From an uncultured Eubacteriales bacterium (GTDB lineage: Bacteria > Bacillota > Clostridia > Lachnospirales > Lachnospiraceae), in NCBI GenBank assembly GCA_900548855.1, contig URMF01000031.1:1-41811 (forward strand): 41,811 nt of DNA, in the 5' to 3' direction. Every line of letters begins with the position of its first letter. Position 1 is the stretch's first letter. The notes below the pieces were generated by a model. The model was not told the origin of the DNA, made no database searches, and saw only the letters and a program-made list of their open reading frames with translations. Position numbers and translations under genes: made by a program. Below, piece after piece: positions 16,759-25,815 of this stretch.

Positions 16759-17769
16759 ATGGTTACAATTAAACAAATTGCGGAGCAGCTGGGAGTCAGT
16801 CCTACAACCGTGTCCAATGTATTGAATGGGAAAATACAGAAAATGTCACCGGAAACCAGAAGAAGGATTGAGCAGGCATTAATAGAGAATAACTATTACC
16901 GCACGGAGAAGAAAAAAGAAGGAGCCATTCCTCTGGTTGTGGTAGGATTTGACACATGGGGAAAAGAAAATATTGTAGTAGACCCCTTTATTGGTGAAGT
17001 ACTGGGGGCTATTGAATTAGAGCTTCGCAAATACGGAAGAAGTGTTATTTTTACGGTACAGAAGGATTTTGTGGATTTAAAAAGGCTCCTTGACGGTTAC
17101 AATGTGGAGGGTGGCATTATGGTGGGATACCATACTGAATTTTGTGAGGAGCTTGCCGGTGCCAGTCCCTATCCCCTGGTGTTTATTGATTCGGGAACGG
17201 GAAATTACTGCAATGTAGGTTTACGGGATAAAGAGGGAATGCAGGAGATTACCTCCTATCTGATAAAGGGAGGCCATAAGCGGATTGCCTTTTTCTGTGA
17301 CCAGGAATATCCGGCGGTTACCAATAATGCAAAAAGACTGCAGGGGTATAAAGCAGCGTTGGACAAAGCGGGACTGGAATTTTCAATGGAGGACTATGTT
17401 TACCTGCCGCCGGAACAGTATATCCGTCATGAAATATTACGGCAGTTCGCCATCAAAAAAGCAAAAAAAGAATATACAGCCGGAGTATTTGTATCGGATT
17501 TACTTGCAAGTGAAGCAATTAATATATTTAAGGAAACGGGAATTGCAGTACCGCACGATATATCCGTTACCGGCTTTGATGACAATATATACGCAAGACT
17601 TTGCAGACCGCCCCTCACAACTGTAAGACAGAGTCCGGAGGCGAAGGGGAGGGAGGCTGTCAGACTGTTAATGATGAAAATAAAGGGCGAGGATATCGGG
17701 CTGGATTCATTGGTTCTGCCCACAGAATTGATTGTGCGGGAAAGTGTGAAGTTTATTAGCCAAGCTTAG
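16759..17769 (+). CDS. Second LacI-family transcriptional regulator
   Basis: A 336-residue LacI protein with N-terminal MVTIKQIAEQLGVSPTTVSNVLNGK, then a sugar-binding core with GGHKRIAFFCDQ, GVFVSDLLASEAI and PHDISVTGFDDNIYARLCRPPLTTV. Its recognition helix (PTTVSNVLN) differs from that of the first regulator (PAAVSRILN), so a different operator is expected. The GACAGGGGG site precedes the ATG. It is co-transcribed with its neighbour and runs into the alpha-glucosidase gene 33 bases downstream. I infer control of the alpha-glucoside genes, possibly through the TTTGCACAA elements near 19516-19581. Confidence 0.9.
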   Translation: MVTIKQIAEQLGVSPTTVSNVLNGKIQKMSPETRRRIEQALIENNYYRTEKKKEGAIPLVVVGFDTWGKENIVVDPFIGEVLGAIELELRKYGRSVIFTVQKDFVDLKRLLDGYNVEGGIMVGYHTEFCEELAGASPYPLVFIDSGTGNYCNVGLRDKEGMQEITSYLIKGGHKRIAFFCDQEYPAVTNNAKRLQGYKAALDKAGLEFSMEDYVYLPPEQYIRHEILRQFAIKKAKKEYTAGVFVSDLLASEAINIFKETGIAVPHDISVTGFDDNIYARLCRPPLTTVRQSPEAKGREAVRLLMMKIKGEDIGLDSLVLPTELIVRESVKFISQA

Positions 17770-17802
17770 TTAAACGATATTGTGAAAAGGAGAAATGGTG
17801 CA

Positions 17803-19482
17803 ATGGAGCAAAAAAAATGGTGGCATGATAAGGTTGCATATCAGATTTATCCAAAAAGTTTTATGGACAGTAACGGAGACGGAATTGGTGATTTAAAGGG
17901 TGTTATCAGCAAACTCGATTATTTAAAGGAGCTTGGGATTGATATTATCTGGCTGTCTCCAATCTACAGTTCTCCCTTTGTGGACCAGGGATACGATATT
18001 TCAGACTATTATAATATTGCAGAAGAATTTGGAACGATGGAAGATTTTGACCTGCTCCTGCAGGAAGCGAAGAAGAGAAATATTCAGATTATAATGGATT
18101 TGGTCATCAATCATTGTTCCAGTCAGCATGAGTGGTTTCAAAAAGCATTAGAAAATCCAGAGGGAGAATATGCCCAATATTTTTATTTTGAAAAAGGAAA
18201 AGATGGCAATCCACCAAGTAATTACCGCTCCTATTTTGGCGGCAGTGCATGGGAAAGCGTTCCAGGAACAGATAAATTCTATCTTCATATGTTTGCAAAG
18301 GAACAGCCGGATCTAAACTGGGAGAATCCAGTTGTGAGAGAAAAGCTGTTTAAAATGGTAAACTGGTGGCTGGATAAAGGAATTGCGGGTTTTCGGATTG
18401 ATGCAATTATTAATATAAAGAAGGATTTGGATTTTCCGGATTTTGAACCAGATGGATTGGATGGAATGTGCGCCTGTACAAAGATGGTGGAGCACGTCGA
18501 GGGTGTAGGTGAATTTCTGACAGAATTAAAGGAGAATACATTTTCGAAGTATGATGCATTTACGGTAGGCGAAGTGTTTAATATGAAAGAAGATGCACTG
18601 GAAGATTTTGTTGGAGAGAACGGATATTTTAGCAGCATGTTTGATTTTGCTTCCCATACACTGTCAGAGGGAAAGAACGGATGGTATGATGCAAAGGATA
18701 TTGAATTTATGGAATGGAAAAAGACCATTATCGACTCACAGATAAGCTGCCAGGGGAGGGCATATCTTGCTAATATAATTGAAAATCATGATGAACCACG
18801 GGGAGCAAGCAGATATCTCCCTGATTATGCAAAGAATCCGGATGGGATTAAAATGCTGGGAACGGTGAGTGTACTGCTTCGGGGAATTCCGTTCATTTAC
18901 CAGGGACAGGAAATTGGTATGATGAACTGTAGAATGAAAGATATCAGCGAATATGACGACCTTGATACATGTAATCAGTATGAAAGGGCGTTAAATGCTG
19001 GAATGACCAAAGAAGAAGCACTGAAAATATGCTTTAAGTACAGCAGGGATAATGCCAGAACTCCTATGCAGTGGAATGACCGGGATAATGCCGGATTTAC
19101 AGAAGGAACCCCATGGCTCAGGGTAAATGATAATTATAAAGAAATAAATGTTGCATCCCAGCAAAAAGATGAAAACTCTGTGCTTGCTTATTATAAGAAG
19201 CTGATTGCATTAAGAAAATCTGCTGACTGGAAGGAGGTATTTGTCTATGGAGACTTTTTGCCAATATTTGAGAGTGATGAGAATGTATTTGCATTTTGCC
19301 GTGTGTTAGGTGATAAAAAGGCAATGATTCTTGCAAATTTTGGCCGGGATGAGATAACACTTACACTTCCAATGAGGTGCAGGGAACTTCTGTTATCAAA
19401 CGGGAGAAACCAGACAGTAACCGGCAAAAAGAATACGGTTACATTAAAATCATGTGAGGTGCAGGTTCTTAGTGTGGAATAG
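17803..19482 (+). CDS. GH13 alpha-glucosidase (oligo-1,6-glucosidase/MalL-like), copy 1
   Basis: A cytosolic retaining enzyme that trims glucose from short alpha-glucosides. The TIM-barrel blocks are AYQIYPKSFMDSNGDGIGD, DLVINHCSSQHEWF, GFRIDAI with nucleophile D200, VGEVFN with acid/base E257 and NHDEPR with D330. The residue after the nucleophile is alanine. In this subfamily valine there goes with alpha-1,6 cleavage and threonine or alanine with alpha-1,4, so the specificity may differ from copy 2. The 559-residue length is normal. ATG at 17803 follows AAGGAG by 10 bases; an in-frame GTG 21 bases earlier lacks a site. It belongs to the transcript of the two regulators. Confidence 0.92.
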   Translation: MEQKKWWHDKVAYQIYPKSFMDSNGDGIGDLKGVISKLDYLKELGIDIIWLSPIYSSPFVDQGYDISDYYNIAEEFGTMEDFDLLLQEAKKRNIQIIMDLVINHCSSQHEWFQKALENPEGEYAQYFYFEKGKDGNPPSNYRSYFGGSAWESVPGTDKFYLHMFAKEQPDLNWENPVVREKLFKMVNWWLDKGIAGFRIDAIINIKKDLDFPDFEPDGLDGMCACTKMVEHVEGVGEFLTELKENTFSKYDAFTVGEVFNMKEDALEDFVGENGYFSSMFDFASHTLSEGKNGWYDAKDIEFMEWKKTIIDSQISCQGRAYLANIIENHDEPRGASRYLPDYAKNPDGIKMLGTVSVLLRGIPFIYQGQEIGMMNCRMKDISEYDDLDTCNQYERALNAGMTKEEALKICFKYSRDNARTPMQWNDRDNAGFTEGTPWLRVNDNYKEINVASQQKDENSVLAYYKKLIALRKSADWKEVFVYGDFLPIFESDENVFAFCRVLGDKKAMILANFGRDEITLTLPMRCRELLLSNGRNQTVTGKKNTVTLKSCEVQVLSVE

Positions 19483-19515
19483 ATATATACTAAAAATACA
19501 ATATTAAGCATTATG

Positions 19516-19581
19516 TTATTGTGCACTTTGCACAATAAAAGTCAAAAAATGTTATGTAAAATACTGGTTTTGCACAAAACC
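19516..19581. promoter_or_regulatory. Two operator-like palindromes before the transporter operon
   Basis: TTATTGTGCA (19516-19525) and TGCACAATAA (19529-19538) are exact inverted arms around CTT. GGTTTTG (19566-19572) and CAAAACC (19575-19581) are inverted arms around CA. Both contain TTTGCACAA, at 19528-19536 and 19570-19578, exactly 42 bases apart (four helical turns). No T run follows the first, so it is unlikely to be a terminator. A near match to the other operator class, TATACTAAA, lies at 19486-19494 right after the upstream stop codon. Confidence 0.6.
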
Positions 19582-19583
19582 AA

Positions 19584-19612
19584 TTGAAAAACCTAACATA
19601 ACTGAATACTAT
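19584..19612 (+). promoter_or_regulatory. Candidate promoter of the glucosidase-transporter operon
   Basis: TTGAAA (19584-19589), 17 bases, TACTAT (19607-19612). The second palindrome ends 2 bases before the -35. The leader is about 95 bases. Confidence 0.5.
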
Positions 19613-19714
19613 AAAATCATAATAATAGTTGTGACGAATAGAGACTGCATGTGTAATGATAAGGGACAGAAAATGATTATTTTGTATAACGGTTGTAATG
19701 AAAGGGGTGCTGCT

Positions 19715-21340
19715 ATGCAGAATACAGAATGGTGGAAGCAGACAGTTGTGTATCAGATTTATCCAAGAAGCTTTAAGGACAGTAATGGAGATGGTGTTGG
19801 AGATATACCGGGTATTATTGAAAAGCTGGATTATCTGAAGGAGCTGGGGATTGGAGCAATCTGGCTGTCTCCGGTCTGCAAATCTCCACAGGCGGATAAC
19901 GGATATGACATATCAGATTATCAGGATATTGACCCGCTTTTTGGTAATCTGGCAGATATGGAACGGCTGATAAAGGAGGCGTCAGACAGGGAAATCCGGA
20001 TTATTATGGATTTGGTGTTAAACCATACCTCAGATGAACATCCATGGTTTCTTGAAGCAAAGAAAAGCAGAGAGAACCCATATCACGATTACTATGTCTG
20101 GCGTGACGGGACGCCGGAAATTCTGCCAAATGATTTAAAGGCTGCTTTTGGCGGCTCTGCATGGGAATGGGTGCCGGAATGTGGACAGTATTACCTGCAT
20201 CAGTTTGCGGTAAAACAGCCGGATTTAAATTGGGATAATCCAAAGCTCCGGCAAGAGATATATAAGATGATTAATTGGTGGATAGAGAAAGGAATCAGTG
20301 GTTTTCGTTTGGATGTAATTGACCAGATTGCAAAAGAGCCGGACCGCAAAATTATGGCAGAGGGCTCGAGATTACATGATTACATACAGGAAATGAGCCG
20401 GGAAACCTTTCAAAGGGCAGATTTGATTACCGTGGGCGAGGCATGGAGTGCAACCATTGATACGGCGAAGAGGTTTAGTAATCCGGATGGTTCAGAACTG
20501 TCTATGGTATTTCAGTTTGAGCATATGGTGTTGGACCAGCAAAAGGGCAAAGAAAAATGGGATTTGGCGCCTCTTCCATTTGTGGAATGGAAAAAGGTAT
20601 TTACCAAATGGCAGCAGGGCTTACATGGAAAAGGCTGGAACAGCTTATTCCTGGAAAACCACGATTTGCCCCGTTCCGTTTCCCGGTTTGGAAATGATGA
20701 AGAATATAGAACCAGGTCGGCAAAAATGCTGGCAACGGTTATTCATGGAATGGAAGGCACTCCCTATATCTATCAGGGGGAGGAGCTGGGAATGACTAAT
20801 ATACGGTATGATATAGAGGAATACCGTGATTTGGAAACCTTGAATCTGTATAGCGAGCGCTTACAGCAGGGATATAGGGAATCCGAAATTATGCAATCCA
20901 TTTACGCAAAGAGCAGGGACAATGCAAGAACACCGATGCAGTGGGACGATAGCCATAATGCAGGGTTTACAACCGGAACGCCGTGGATTCGATGTAATCC
21001 TAATTATACAATGATACATGCAAAGGCGCAGTTGATAGAAGAAGATTCCGTATTTCACTATTATCAGAAGCTGATTCATTTGAGAAAGACAGAGCCGGTT
21101 ATCCGGGAAGGAAGCTATGAACCGTTTTTAGAGGAGGATACTGATGTATTTGCTTATATCCGGCGGCTGGGGAGAGAGCGGATTTTGGTAATCTGTAATT
21201 TTACAGATAAGGAATTGTATATCAAAGAATTACAACAGTGGGAGAAAGGGAAGCTTCTGCTTGGTAATTATAGAGAGGAACATGACAGATGCGGCTTACG
21301 CCCTTATGAGGCAAAAATAGTAAAGGAGGATGCGCAATGA
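19715..21340 (+). CDS. GH13 alpha-glucosidase (isomaltase/DexB-like), copy 2
   Basis: A cytosolic alpha-1,6-glucosidase candidate of 541 residues. The blocks are VYQIYPRSFKDSNGDGVGD, DLVLNHTSDEHPWF, GFRLDVI with nucleophile D200 followed by V201, VGEAWS with E242 and ENHDLPR with D317. Valine after the nucleophile is the isomaltase/dextran-glucosidase signature, matching DexB of the streptococcal msm operon. ATG at 19715 sits 7 bases after AAAGGGG; an upstream in-frame extension of 28 residues has no barrel homology. Its stop overlaps the next ATG by 4 bases. It heads the operon with the transporter, sucrose phosphorylase and alpha-galactosidase. Confidence 0.93.
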   Translation: MQNTEWWKQTVVYQIYPRSFKDSNGDGVGDIPGIIEKLDYLKELGIGAIWLSPVCKSPQADNGYDISDYQDIDPLFGNLADMERLIKEASDREIRIIMDLVLNHTSDEHPWFLEAKKSRENPYHDYYVWRDGTPEILPNDLKAAFGGSAWEWVPECGQYYLHQFAVKQPDLNWDNPKLRQEIYKMINWWIEKGISGFRLDVIDQIAKEPDRKIMAEGSRLHDYIQEMSRETFQRADLITVGEAWSATIDTAKRFSNPDGSELSMVFQFEHMVLDQQKGKEKWDLAPLPFVEWKKVFTKWQQGLHGKGWNSLFLENHDLPRSVSRFGNDEEYRTRSAKMLATVIHGMEGTPYIYQGEELGMTNIRYDIEEYRDLETLNLYSERLQQGYRESEIMQSIYAKSRDNARTPMQWDDSHNAGFTTGTPWIRCNPNYTMIHAKAQLIEEDSVFHYYQKLIHLRKTEPVIREGSYEPFLEEDTDVFAYIRRLGRERILVICNFTDKELYIKELQQWEKGKLLLGNYREEHDRCGLRPYEAKIVKEDAQ

Positions 21341-22632
21341 GAAAAGGAGTGAAGCAAATTGCAACTGTATTGCTGGCTTGCTGTACGGTGCTGGGACTTG
21401 CGGGATGTGGCAAGGAGGCAGAGAACAATGGTGTGACCGAAATTGAGATTGTACATTACAAGCCGGAGGCTGTCAAAGCCTTTGAGGAGATTGCAGAAAG
21501 GTTTAATGAAACCCATGACGATATTCATTTAACCATTGAGTCTCCCAATGAGGCAATGACGATTTTAAAGACCCGTTTTATCAGGGAGGATTATCCGGAT
21601 ATTATTGGAATCGGTGGAGATATCAATTATTCCAACTTTCTGGATGCTGACTTGTTCATGGATATCTCGGATTTTGATGGAATCCAGGATGTAAAGCAGG
21701 CTTATCTGGATATGGATAAGGAACTGGAATTTGTTCCGAAGGAGGGGATATATGCACTTCCGTTTGCAGGTAACGCAGCAGGTGTTCTGTATAACAAGGA
21801 CATGTTTGAGGAGCATGGATGGAAGATTCCGGAGACATGGAGTGAGTTTACGGCATTGTGTGATGAGATTGAAGCAGCGGGAATCCAGCCGCTTTACTTT
21901 GGCTTTAAGGATACCTGGACCTGTCTGGCACCATGGAATGCTCTGGCAGTAGGGCTTGCAGATTCCGATACCTGTAATCAGGTGAACTTAGGAAATGCAA
22001 CCTTTACGGAGGCCTATAAAGAGGTGGCAGTAAAGATGAAGGAGCTGTTAAATTACTCCCAGCCCAATCCGTATGCATATGGATACAATGACGCCTGTAC
22101 CGCATTTGCAAGAGGAGAATCTGCCATGTATGTAATCGGAAGCTATGCTGTGCCGCAGATTAAATCAGTTAATCCAGATATGAATATTGATTCATTTGTA
22201 TTCCCGGCAAATGAAGATGAGGCAGATAATGTGTTGAATTCCGGTATCGATTTACAGTTTAGCGTTATGAAGAATTGTGAAAATAAGGAGGCAGCCTACG
22301 AGGTGCTCCGTTATCTCTATGAGGATGAGACGATTCAGATTTACTTAAATAATCAGAATGGTATTGCATGTAAGGATAGTGAGTTTACGCTTCCGTCAAT
22401 GTTAGATGGAATGAAGTCCTATATTGAAGAGGGAAGGATGGCAGATTACCAGGACCATCATTATCCAAGTGAGATGAGTGTGGATGCCATGATTCAGACC
22501 TTCCTTTTAGATGAGGATGAAAATGCTATAGATACCTTCCTGAAACGGTTTGATACGGAATGGGAACGTTACAACCGGGATTTGATTCGTAAGGTTCAGG
22601 ATTATAAAGAGGAAATGGAGGGCGCAGAATGA
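21337..22632 (+). CDS. msmE: Sugar ABC transporter substrate-binding lipoprotein (MsmE-like)
   Basis: It captures an oligosaccharide outside the membrane for the next two permeases. A lipoprotein signal (residues 1-24) has basic start MRKGVKQ, a hydrophobic stretch and lipobox LAGC with C24. The mature part is a CUT1-type binding fold, with YALPFAGNAAGVLYNKDMF and ETWSEFTALCDEIEAAG-like stretches. At 431 residues the length is usual. The start overlaps the preceding stop (ATGA). Operon context with alpha-galactosidase and sucrose phosphorylase suggests raffinose-family or isomalto-oligosaccharides as ligands; the sequence alone does not prove this. Confidence 0.93.
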   Translation: MRKGVKQIATVLLACCTVLGLAGCGKEAENNGVTEIEIVHYKPEAVKAFEEIAERFNETHDDIHLTIESPNEAMTILKTRFIREDYPDIIGIGGDINYSNFLDADLFMDISDFDGIQDVKQAYLDMDKELEFVPKEGIYALPFAGNAAGVLYNKDMFEEHGWKIPETWSEFTALCDEIEAAGIQPLYFGFKDTWTCLAPWNALAVGLADSDTCNQVNLGNATFTEAYKEVAVKMKELLNYSQPNPYAYGYNDACTAFARGESAMYVIGSYAVPQIKSVNPDMNIDSFVFPANEDEADNVLNSGIDLQFSVMKNCENKEAAYEVLRYLYEDETIQIYLNNQNGIACKDSEFTLPSMLDGMKSYIEEGRMADYQDHHYPSEMSVDAMIQTFLLDEDENAIDTFLKRFDTEWERYNRDLIRKVQDYKEEMEGAE

Positions 22633-23510
22633 AGAAGTTAAAAACAATGACAAACAGAGATAAAACCTATTTAGCAATTATCATTCCTGTCATTATTCTG
22701 TTTTTTACCTTTAACACACTTCCTATGATTAAAGGTATGATTTACAGCTTTACCAATTATAGGGGTTACGGCAGCTATGATTTTGTGGGATTACGTAATT
22801 ATGCAGATTTGTTTACGGATTCCAGAGTCGGAAAAAGTTACTTGTTCACTTTTAAATATGCAATTGCAGGTACAATTCTGGTAAATGTACTGAGCCTTGT
22901 ACTGGCGCTGGGATTAAACAGCAGAATTAAGTTTAAGAGTGCATTGCGGGGAATATATTTTGTACCAAATATTCTGGGCGGACTGGTTATCGGTTATATT
23001 TTCAGCTTTATCTTCACCTACATTTTACCTGCTGTGGGTTCGGTTTTTAACATCAGCTGGCTTCAAAACAGCATTTTAGCAAGTGAGAAATATGCATGGG
23101 TTGGCGTTCTGGTTGTGGGAGTATGGCAGGCAGTTGCAATGAATACTATTATTTATATATCCGGGCTGCAGACCGTGCCGGAGGATGTTTATGAAGCGGG
23201 CATGATTGATGGTGCCTGTGGCTGGAAAAAGTTCTGGAAGCTGACATTTCCTCTGGTTATGCCTTTTGTAACCATTAACCTTGTATTGAGTACAAAAAAC
23301 TTCTTAATGGTATTTGACCAGATTGTTTCTTTGACAAAGGGTGGTCCTGCACAGAGTACAGAGTCTATTTCTTATCTGATATATAAAAATGGTATGGACG
23401 GTGGACAGTTTGGATTCCAGAGTGCCAATGCAGTGGTATTTTTTATCGTAATCGTTGCATTTTCTGTATTCCAGATGACTGTATTAAATAAGAAGGAGGA
23501 GCAGCTATGA
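22629..23510 (+). CDS. msmF: Sugar ABC transporter permease (MsmF-like)
   Basis: One of two membrane subunits of the CUT1 importer. The 293 residues give about six membrane segments, the first near 15-35. The cytoplasmic coupling loop EAGMIDGACGWKKFWKLTFPLVMP (EAA motif) lies near 190-215. The ATG overlaps the previous stop by 4 bases. No ATP-binding subunit is encoded in this operon, so a shared MsmK-type ATPase from elsewhere must power it. Confidence 0.95.
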   Translation: MKKLKTMTNRDKTYLAIIIPVIILFFTFNTLPMIKGMIYSFTNYRGYGSYDFVGLRNYADLFTDSRVGKSYLFTFKYAIAGTILVNVLSLVLALGLNSRIKFKSALRGIYFVPNILGGLVIGYIFSFIFTYILPAVGSVFNISWLQNSILASEKYAWVGVLVVGVWQAVAMNTIIYISGLQTVPEDVYEAGMIDGACGWKKFWKLTFPLVMPFVTINLVLSTKNFLMVFDQIVSLTKGGPAQSTESISYLIYKNGMDGGQFGFQSANAVVFFIVIVAFSVFQMTVLNKKEEQL

Positions 23511-24358
23511 TGAAAAAGAAAAATCGTGTAGGTAAGACAAACTGGGTATTGACGCTGGTCCTGATTCTGGGCTGTGTGACCGTGTTTTTTCCATTATACA
23601 TGGCAATTATTATTGCGTTTAAGCAGCCGTCAGAAATGACCAATGATGTGGCGGGAGCTCTTGCTTTTCCGGCAACCTGGAGCCTTGACAATTTCAGGGA
23701 GGCAATGGAGGTAACAGATTTCTGGCATTCTTTAGGAAACAGCTTATTAATTACCGTGGCAACCATTGTACTGGCTATTTTAATCCATTCGGTTGCAGGC
23801 TATGTAATCGGACGAAGTATGGCACATAAAAAAGCTTACAAGTTCATTTATCTTTATATCGTAAGCGGTATGTTTGTACCGTTTGCAATTCTGATGATGC
23901 CGGTGGTAAAGCAGACTGCGCAGATGGGAATTGCAAACCGCTTTGGTGTTGTGCTGCTGTATCTGGTATTTTATATGCCAATCAATGTTTTGCTCTATAC
24001 CGGATATTTAAAAAATATTCCCCTTGCAATGGAGGAGGCAGCAGAGATTGATGGTGCCAATGCATGGACTACATATTGGAGAGTTATCTTCCCGATGATG
24101 AAGCCGATGCATGCAACGGTAGCTGTTTTAACGGCACTGGGAACATGGAATGATGTTATGACACCACTTGTTATCATGTCCGGAACGGGAGAGAATACAT
24201 TACCGTTAGCACAGTTAAATTTCCAGACACAGTTTGGAACAAATTATAATCTGGCATTTGCATCGTACTTGCTTGCCCTGATTCCGATTCTGATTTTCTA
24301 TATTATCTGTCAGAAACAGATTCTGAATGGTGTGGCAAACGGAGCTGTCAAGGGATGA
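23507..24358 (+). CDS. msmG: Sugar ABC transporter permease (MsmG-like)
   Basis: The second membrane subunit. The 283 residues have a basic N-terminus and about six membrane segments. The EAA loop EAAEIDGANAWTTYWRVIFP falls near 180-200, typical of the CUT1 partner. The ATG overlaps the previous stop by 4 bases, so translation of msmE-msmF-msmG is coupled. It ends 16 bases before the sucrose phosphorylase start. Confidence 0.95.
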   Translation: MMKKKNRVGKTNWVLTLVLILGCVTVFFPLYMAIIIAFKQPSEMTNDVAGALAFPATWSLDNFREAMEVTDFWHSLGNSLLITVATIVLAILIHSVAGYVIGRSMAHKKAYKFIYLYIVSGMFVPFAILMMPVVKQTAQMGIANRFGVVLLYLVFYMPINVLLYTGYLKNIPLAMEEAAEIDGANAWTTYWRVIFPMMKPMHATVAVLTALGTWNDVMTPLVIMSGTGENTLPLAQLNFQTQFGTNYNLAFASYLLALIPILIFYIICQKQILNGVANGAVKG

Positions 24359-24374
24359 TAGAAAGGAGACTTAT

Positions 24375-25784
24375 ATGGAGTTAAAGAATGAGATTATGCT
24401 GATTACCTATGCGGACAGCTTAGGGAAGAACTTAAAAGAGCTGCATGAAATCTTAGATACTCATTATAAGGCTGCTGTGGGCGGGGTACATATCCTGCCC
24501 TTTTTCCCATCCTCTGCAGACCGGGGATTTGCGCCGATGTGTTATGACAGAGTTGATAAGGAATTTGGCAGCTTTGAAGATGTAGAAAATCTGGGAAAAG
24601 AATATTACCTGATGTTTGATTTTATGGTAAACCATATCTCTGCAAGCTCAGAATATTTTCAGGATTTTTTGCAGAAGAAGGAGGCCTCTCCTTATAAGGA
24701 TTTCTTTATCCGTTACAAGGAATTCTGGGAAAATGGCGAGCCGACAGAAGAACAGGTGGATAAGATTTATAAGAGAAAACCACGGGCGCCATATATTGAA
24801 GTGGAATTTAAGGATGGGACCAAAGAAAAGATATGGTGTACCTTCTGTGAGGAACAGATTGATTTAGACGTAACGAAAGAGGCTACAAAGAAGTTTATCC
24901 GGGACACCCTCAGGAATATGTGTAAAAAGGGAGCCTCTGTTATTCGCCTCGATGCCTTTGCTTATGCGGTTAAGAAGCAGGATACCAGCTGTTTTTTCAT
25001 AGAGCCGGATATCTGGGAGCTGCTTTATGAGATTGAGGATATTGTAAAGGAAGAACATGCAGAGATTCTGCCGGAGATTCACGAGCATTATACAATTCCC
25101 ATGAAGCTTGCGGACAAGGGCTTCTGGGTTTATGATTTTGCCCTGCCGGTTATTACGCTTCATGCATTGTATAACCATACGGGGGAATATCTGAAAAACT
25201 GGCTTGATATGTGCCCGAAAAAGCAGTTTACAACCTTGGATACCCATGACGGAATCGGCATTGTAGATGTAAAGGATTTGCTTCCGGATGAAGAAATTGA
25301 TAAAGTAAAAGAACAGATGTATAAGCAGGGAGCCAACGTCAAGAAGATTTACAGCTCAGAAGCCTATAATAATCTGGATATTTACCAGGTAAATACCACA
25401 TATTATTCTGCATTAGGGAACAATGATGCCGCCTATTTGCTTGCCCGTGCGATTCAGTTTTTTGCTCCGGGAATACCACAGGTATATTATGTGGGAATGT
25501 TAGCAGGTGAAAATGATGTGGAATTGATGGAACGGACAAAAAACGGAAGGGATATTAACCGCCATTATTACACAAAGGAAGAGGTTGCTAAGGAGCAGGA
25601 GCGTCCGGTTGTACAGGAGTTAAAGAAGTTAATGGAGCTGCGTAATTCTCATCCGGCTTTCCATATTGACGGAGATATTTTGGTGGAGACAGAAGGCGAC
25701 CACTTAAAAATTACGAGAAGCTATAAAGAGGATAAGATTGTATTGGATGCAAATCTTACCACCTGTGAATATACAATTTGTTAA
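24375..25784 (+). CDS. gtfA: Sucrose phosphorylase (GH13_18)
   Basis: It splits sucrose with phosphate into alpha-glucose-1-phosphate and fructose, saving ATP. Typical opening blocks are MLITYADSLG and GGVHILPFFPSSADRGFAPM. Catalytic residues are nucleophile D193 in RLDAFAY, acid/base E234 in ILPEIHEHY and D292 in LDTHDGIG, matching positions 192, 232 and 290 of the well-studied bifidobacterial enzyme. At 469 residues it is slightly short for the family (about 480-500). ATG at 24375 follows AAAGGAG; a longer in-frame reading would start inside msmG. Related enzymes can use sucrose-6-phosphate or glucosylglycerate, so the exact donor is inferred from context. Confidence 0.9.
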   Translation: MELKNEIMLITYADSLGKNLKELHEILDTHYKAAVGGVHILPFFPSSADRGFAPMCYDRVDKEFGSFEDVENLGKEYYLMFDFMVNHISASSEYFQDFLQKKEASPYKDFFIRYKEFWENGEPTEEQVDKIYKRKPRAPYIEVEFKDGTKEKIWCTFCEEQIDLDVTKEATKKFIRDTLRNMCKKGASVIRLDAFAYAVKKQDTSCFFIEPDIWELLYEIEDIVKEEHAEILPEIHEHYTIPMKLADKGFWVYDFALPVITLHALYNHTGEYLKNWLDMCPKKQFTTLDTHDGIGIVDVKDLLPDEEIDKVKEQMYKQGANVKKIYSSEAYNNLDIYQVNTTYYSALGNNDAAYLLARAIQFFAPGIPQVYYVGMLAGENDVELMERTKNGRDINRHYYTKEEVAKEQERPVVQELKKLMELRNSHPAFHIDGDILVETEGDHLKITRSYKEDKIVLDANLTTCEYTIC

Positions 25785-25815
25785 TAAAAAATAATTTTTT
25801 GAGAGGAGTCTGGAT

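Noticed and set aside
19516..19538. Terminator for the first alpha-glucosidase gene
   Set aside because: The stem is perfect, but it is followed by an A-rich rather than T-rich run, and its core recurs 42 bases on, so an operator is the better reading.
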